The position numbers and the translations under genes are program-made. Below the pieces are notes generated by a model, which made no database searches, was not told where the DNA came from, and saw only the letters and a list, made by a program, of their open reading frames with translations. A stretch of 64,000 bases of DNA from an uncultured Eubacterium sp. GTDB lineage: Bacteria; Bacillota; Clostridia; Lachnospirales; Lachnospiraceae. Below are positions 60,528 through 64,000 of this stretch, piece after piece (positions within the stretch are counted from its first letter, which is position 1; each line of letters opens with the position of its first letter). Location of the stretch: assembly GCA_910584245.1 (NCBI GenBank), contig CAJTZF010000007.1, forward strand, positions 75,295 through 139,294. Reading direction: 5' to 3'.

Positions 60528-62111
60528 ATGAAGAATGCTTGGAAAAAGACTTGCGTGGGCGCATGCAGCGTGCTTGCTATCCCATTTCTGACTGTGACAA
60601 TGGTAAATGCCGCAGAGTCGGCCTCACCCGCACCTACAGCTGTAGTATCAACGGAATCGTCAGGTGTAGAAACACCGTCTGTTGAGACAACATTTCAGAC
60701 GGCATTTCCAGACGAAAATTTTCGAAAATTTGTAAATGAGACATTTTTCTCTGGTAAGCTCAAAGATAATGAAAACCTTACAAAAGAGATGCAGCAGAAA
60801 CTGGCTGCCTATACAGATGTGCTCGACGTCAGCGGAAATAAAATCGTAAATATGAAGGGAATCGAGTTTTTTACTGGTATTACAAAACTGGATTGTTCCC
60901 ACAATAATATCCAGATTTTAGATTTATCCGCATTGAAGCAGCTGAAGAAGCTGGATGTTTCTTATAATAATCTGGCAGAGATCACATTTGCGCAAAATAA
61001 TGCCCTTGAAAGCGTGGACTGCAGCAATAACAATCTTGTGATGCTGAATCTGGCCGGCATGACGGGCATCGTAGATCTTGACTGTAGCAATAATAGAATC
61101 GGTATTCTCAATATTTCCGGCCTTTATAATTTGAAAACGCTCGACTGCAGCGATAACGCTCTGTCTGTTCTCAATGTGGATGGATTTGTAGCGCTTGAGG
61201 AGCTGTATTGTGACGGAAATGCGATTGTAAACCTGAATGTTTCGACATTGAAAAATCTGAAGGTTCTGGAAAGCCGGAAGAGTGTGTTGAATTTGAAAGT
61301 GCAGGCGGTGACGGTTGGTACGGACTCTTTCTGCGGCGTAGTTCTTCCGACAGGTGCGGCAAAACCGGAAAATATATCGAATAGCGGTACTTTTAAAGAT
61401 ACAGCGAATGCGATTGTCTGGAGCAAAATCACAGATGTTCCGGCTTCCTTCACATACACGTATGTGGTTCCTGGAACAGCCCACACGGTGACCGTATCGG
61501 TAAACGTAGACAAGTCGGATTTTGCAGATAAGGCAGTGAAGCTTGACAAAGTGGCTACACTGACAGCTGCCAGCACAGCATATAACAAGATAAAGCTTAC
61601 GTGGAGCGGGGTGGATGGCGCAACTGGCTACCGCATTTACCGTTCAACTTCCAAGACAAGCGGATTTAAGAAAATCAAATCCATTACTTCAAATTCAAAG
61701 GTTACCTATACAAACTCGGGAATTGCATGCGGTACGACCTATTATTATAAAGTGCGTGCGTACCGTCTGATTGATGGCATCTATTACTTTGGAGATTATT
61801 CCAATGTTATATCGAAGAAACCTGTTCCGGCGGCACCTGGCGGAGTTAAGGTAGCGAAAGTTTCCTCCAAGAAGGTATCAATTTCCTGGAACAAGGTGAC
61901 CGGCGCAAGCGGCTACCGCATTTACCGTTCGACTTCAAAAACCGGCGGATTTTCTAAAATAAAAACGCTTACGTCCGGTTCGAAAGTGACGTATAAAAAG
62001 ACGGTTTCCCGCAAGGTGAAATATTACTACAAGGTTCGGGCGTATACAACCGTGAATGGCAAGAAGGTTTGGGGCGCATATTCGGCAGTAAAAGCCAAGA
62101 CATTGAGCTAA
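60528..62111 (+). CDS. Secreted LRR protein with two FN3-like domains
   Basis: 527 aa from ATG 60528, behind AAAGGAAG. Signal peptide 1-30. A Ser/Thr/Pro linker runs to about 60. Seven short LRR repeats of the form LKTLDCSDNALSVLNVDG follow (about 100-260). A linking beta domain is followed by two FN3-like domains (about 345-435 and 440-527) that share the near-identical stretch GYRIYRSTSKT-GF. The C-terminus is basic. No sorting signal was seen. It resembles adhesins of gut Firmicutes. The two FN3 domains show a recent internal duplication at DNA level. Confidence 0.85.
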   Translation: MKNAWKKTCVGACSVLAIPFLTVTMVNAAESASPAPTAVVSTESSGVETPSVETTFQTAFPDENFRKFVNETFFSGKLKDNENLTKEMQQKLAAYTDVLDVSGNKIVNMKGIEFFTGITKLDCSHNNIQILDLSALKQLKKLDVSYNNLAEITFAQNNALESVDCSNNNLVMLNLAGMTGIVDLDCSNNRIGILNISGLYNLKTLDCSDNALSVLNVDGFVALEELYCDGNAIVNLNVSTLKNLKVLESRKSVLNLKVQAVTVGTDSFCGVVLPTGAAKPENISNSGTFKDTANAIVWSKITDVPASFTYTYVVPGTAHTVTVSVNVDKSDFADKAVKLDKVATLTAASTAYNKIKLTWSGVDGATGYRIYRSTSKTSGFKKIKSITSNSKVTYTNSGIACGTTYYYKVRAYRLIDGIYYFGDYSNVISKKPVPAAPGGVKVAKVSSKKVSISWNKVTGASGYRIYRSTSKTGGFSKIKTLTSGSKVTYKKTVSRKVKYYYKVRAYTTVNGKKVWGAYSAVKAKTLS

Positions 62112-62180
62112 TGTGTTATTCTCGTCCATTTTAGCAAAGTAGACCTGTTTCCTGAAAAGATATAATGAGTGATGCTTGGA

Positions 62181-62216
62181 GAAGTCCTCCGATTGCAGGC
62201 GGGGGGCTTCTTTTTT
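62181..62216 (+). terminator. Terminator after the LRR/FN3 gene
   Basis: GAAGTCCTCCG (62181-62191) pairs with CGGGGGGCTTC (62200-62210), with two G-T pairs, followed by six T. Confidence 0.85.
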
Positions 62217-62315
62217 GTGGTGCGCCCGGCGCGCTGCGGCTGGACAGAACAGAGGGACGCGCCGTTTGGCCGGGAACTGTCTTTGGTGCCATTTGAAAGA
62301 GATTAGTTTATCTGG

Positions 62316-62344
62316 TTGCCAAACGAAAATTTTTTTGTTATACT
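62316..62344 (+). promoter_or_regulatory. Promoter of guaA
   Basis: TTGCCA (62316-62321), 17-bp spacer, TATACT (62339-62344). The transcript would start near 62351, leaving only about 40 bases before the start codon, too short for a purine riboswitch. Confidence 0.8.
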
Positions 62345-62391
62345 CAAGAGCAGAAACGAAACTTTTTGAGGAGAAGAAGGAGGAAGCTGCA

Positions 62392-63930
62392 TTGGATAAG
62401 GAACTTGTTATCGTGCTCGATTTCGGCGGCCAGTACAACCAGTTAATTGCCAGGCGGGTAAGAGAGTGCAATGTATACTGCGAGGTACATCCCTATACGA
62501 TAGGCCTGGACCGGATCCGGGAAATGAACCCCAAAGGGATAATATTTACTGGTGGTCCCAATAGTGTCTATGGTGAGGGCGCGCCGAGATGTTCAGAGGA
62601 TATTTTTGAGCTGGGAATTCCCATTCTCGGAATTTGTTATGGCTCCCAGCTGATGGCCTACTTGCTCGGTGGAAAGGTGGAGACAGCGCCAGTCAGCGAA
62701 TATGGGAAAACGGAAGTTGCCGTGGACGGCACGTCTATTCTTTTCGAAGGGGTCAGCCAGAAAACGGTTTGCTGGATGAGCCACACCGATTACATTTCTG
62801 AGGCGCCGGCGGAATTTACCATATCGGCGACAACCCCGGTGTGTCCGGTGGCGGCGATGGAGATACCGGAAAAAAAGCTTTATGCAACACAGTTTCACCC
62901 GGAAGTGATGCATACGCAGGAGGGCATAAAGATGCTGTCCAATTTTGTATTTAATGTGTGCGGATGCTGCGGCGACTGGAAAATGTCATCATTTGCAGAA
63001 GACACAATTCGTTCCGTGCGGGAAAAGGTTGGCGGAGGAAAGGTCCTCTGTGCTCTTTCGGGCGGGGTCGATTCCTCTGTGGCGGCCGTACTTTTGTCGA
63101 AGGCGATTGGCCGGCAGCTGACGTGTGTTTTTGTAGACCACGGGCTTCTCCGTAAAAACGAGGGAGATGAGGTTGAGGCTGTATTTGGCCCTCAAGGTCC
63201 CTACGACTTAAATTTTATACGTGTTAATTGTCAGCAGCGGTTTTATACGCGGCTCGCTGGCATAACAGAGCCGGAGCAGAAGAGAAAAATAATTGGTGAG
63301 GAGTTTATCCGCGTGTTTGAGGAGGAGGCCAAGAAAATCGGTGCCGTTGATTTTCTCGTTCAGGGAACGATTTACCCTGATGTAATAGAGTCCGGCCTCG
63401 GAAAATCTGCCGTCATTAAGTCCCATCACAACGTGGGCGGGCTTCCAGACTGCGTAGATTTTAAAGAGATTATAGAGCCTCTTCGCCTTCTTTTCAAGGA
63501 TGAAGTACGTAAGGTCGGCAGAGAGCTTGGCATCCCAGAGCATCTCGTAAACCGCCAGCCGTTCCCGGGTCCGGGTCTAGGCATTCGAATTATCGGGGAA
63601 GTGACCGAAGAAAAGGTGCGCATCGTGCAGGACGCGGATGCGATTTATCGTGAGGAGATTGCGAAAGCAGATATTCAGGGATTGGGGCAGTATTTTGCCG
63701 CCTTGACTAATATGCGCTCTGTTGGAGTGATGGGAGATGAGAGAACCTACGATTACGCCGTGGCACTTCGCGCTGTGAATACGACAGATTTTATGACTGC
63801 TGAGTGTTCTGACATACCATTCGAAGTCCTTCAGAGGGTGATGAACCGTATTATTAATGAGGTGGGAAGAGTAAATCGAGTAGTGTATGATTTGACAAGT
63901 AAGCCGCCGGGGACGATTGAGTTCGAGTAG
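62392..63930 (+). CDS. guaA: GMP synthase (glutamine-hydrolysing)
   Basis: 512 aa from TTG 62392, behind AAGGAGG. The glutaminase domain has LDFGGQYNQLIARRVRE, GICYGSQL (nucleophile Cys82) and the FHPEV triad region. The PP-ATPase loop is LSGGVDSSVAA. The C-terminal dimerisation part has RQPFPGPGLGIRIIGEV and ends KPPGTIEFE. It aminates XMP to GMP. All catalytic residues are present. It is monocistronic with its own promoter and terminator. Confidence 0.96.
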   Translation: MDKELVIVLDFGGQYNQLIARRVRECNVYCEVHPYTIGLDRIREMNPKGIIFTGGPNSVYGEGAPRCSEDIFELGIPILGICYGSQLMAYLLGGKVETAPVSEYGKTEVAVDGTSILFEGVSQKTVCWMSHTDYISEAPAEFTISATTPVCPVAAMEIPEKKLYATQFHPEVMHTQEGIKMLSNFVFNVCGCCGDWKMSSFAEDTIRSVREKVGGGKVLCALSGGVDSSVAAVLLSKAIGRQLTCVFVDHGLLRKNEGDEVEAVFGPQGPYDLNFIRVNCQQRFYTRLAGITEPEQKRKIIGEEFIRVFEEEAKKIGAVDFLVQGTIYPDVIESGLGKSAVIKSHHNVGGLPDCVDFKEIIEPLRLLFKDEVRKVGRELGIPEHLVNRQPFPGPGLGIRIIGEVTEEKVRIVQDADAIYREEIAKADIQGLGQYFAALTNMRSVGVMGDERTYDYAVALRAVNTTDFMTAECSDIPFEVLQRVMNRIINEVGRVNRVVYDLTSKPPGTIEFE

Positions 63931-63935
63931 TAAAC

Positions 63936-63981
63936 CGAACCCCATAAATGGCGTAAACACGCTGTTTGTGGGGTTCTTTTA
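63936..63981 (+). terminator. Terminator after guaA
   Basis: GAACCCCA (63937-63944) pairs with TGGGGTTC (63969-63976), with further pairing inside, then TTTT. Confidence 0.85.
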
Positions 63982-64000
63982 TGCTCTGTGATACCTTTTT

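Noticed and set aside
61600..62000. DNA-level repeats inside the LRR/FN3 gene as a mobile or CRISPR-like repeat
   Set aside because: They are the coding repeats of two FN3-like domains, in frame and within one gene.
62217..62391. Possible purine riboswitch before guaA
   Set aside because: A near-consensus promoter (62316-62344) leaves only about 40 bases of leader, and the conserved riboswitch loops are not seen upstream.
1..64000. Prophage, insertion sequence, tRNA, rRNA or CRISPR array
   Set aside because: No integrase, transposase, regularly spaced repeats, tRNA cloverleaf or rRNA-like sequence was recognised; gaps between genes are all below about 300 bases.

Overview
The window looks like a chromosomal segment of a Gram-positive, low-to-mid GC anaerobe of the Clostridia, most likely family Lachnospiraceae. 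The evidence is the clustering of hprK, murB, rapZ, whiA, a Crh-like HPr, dnaE and pfkA; an [FeFe]-hydrogenase maturase (hydG); several TTG and GTG starts behind strong Shine-Dalgarno (SD) sites; a DUF6465-type protein; a glucuronoxylan pair (uxaC plus GH115); and secreted leucine-rich-repeat and Ig-like proteins. No phage, transposase, CRISPR array, rRNA or tRNA was found. Assignment below family level is not possible from the sequence alone.

Layout. 1-8.2 kb: the 5' part of an alpha-amylase-family gene, a secreted Ig-like/DUF3237-like protein, a HdeD-type membrane protein, a short divergent cis-prenyltransferase, and two secreted LRR proteins, one interrupted by a frameshift in an A-run. 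8.3-18.3 kb: a small soluble MCP-like protein behind a structured leader, then a six-gene export operon (three adaptor lipoproteins, one 10-TM FtsX-type permease, two ATPases, the second with an AbrB-like C-terminus), then a polysaccharide deacetylase. 18.4-26.6 kb: uxaC, a GH115 alpha-glucuronidase and potABCD-like transport genes in one run. 26.6-28.1 kb: a WYL regulator and a GyrI-like effector-binding protein.

28.2-38 kb: hprK, ROK glucokinase, murB, rapZ, whiA, a Crh-like HPr lacking the catalytic His, dnaE and pfkA. This couples carbon catabolite signalling, cell-wall synthesis, replication and glycolysis. A 57-bp direct repeat sits on the rapZ/whiA junction. 38-44 kb: two small lineage proteins, hydG, a KDPG aldolase fused to a VOC domain, two small unknown genes and an M18 aminopeptidase. 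43.9-52.2 kb: an OmpR/histidine-kinase pair divergent from an operon with a beta-propeller/solute-binding fusion, two sugar-type permeases, a HlyD-like adaptor and a lone MacB-PCD-like protein, with no ATPase. 52.3-64 kb: YhfC-like protein, rsuA-type pseudouridine synthase, RNase H1, ppk-ppx, queA, a diacylglycerol-kinase-family protein, an LRR/FN3 secreted protein and guaA.

Many transcription units can be marked from sequence: about a dozen promoters with good -35/-10 boxes and 16-18 bp spacing, and strong hairpin terminators. The most unusual observations are the hybrid ATPase-less transport cluster, the ABC-ATPase/AbrB fusion, the rapZ/whiA micro-duplication, and a recurring stem-loop directly abutting a GAAATGAGG-type SD upstream of at least six unrelated genes.
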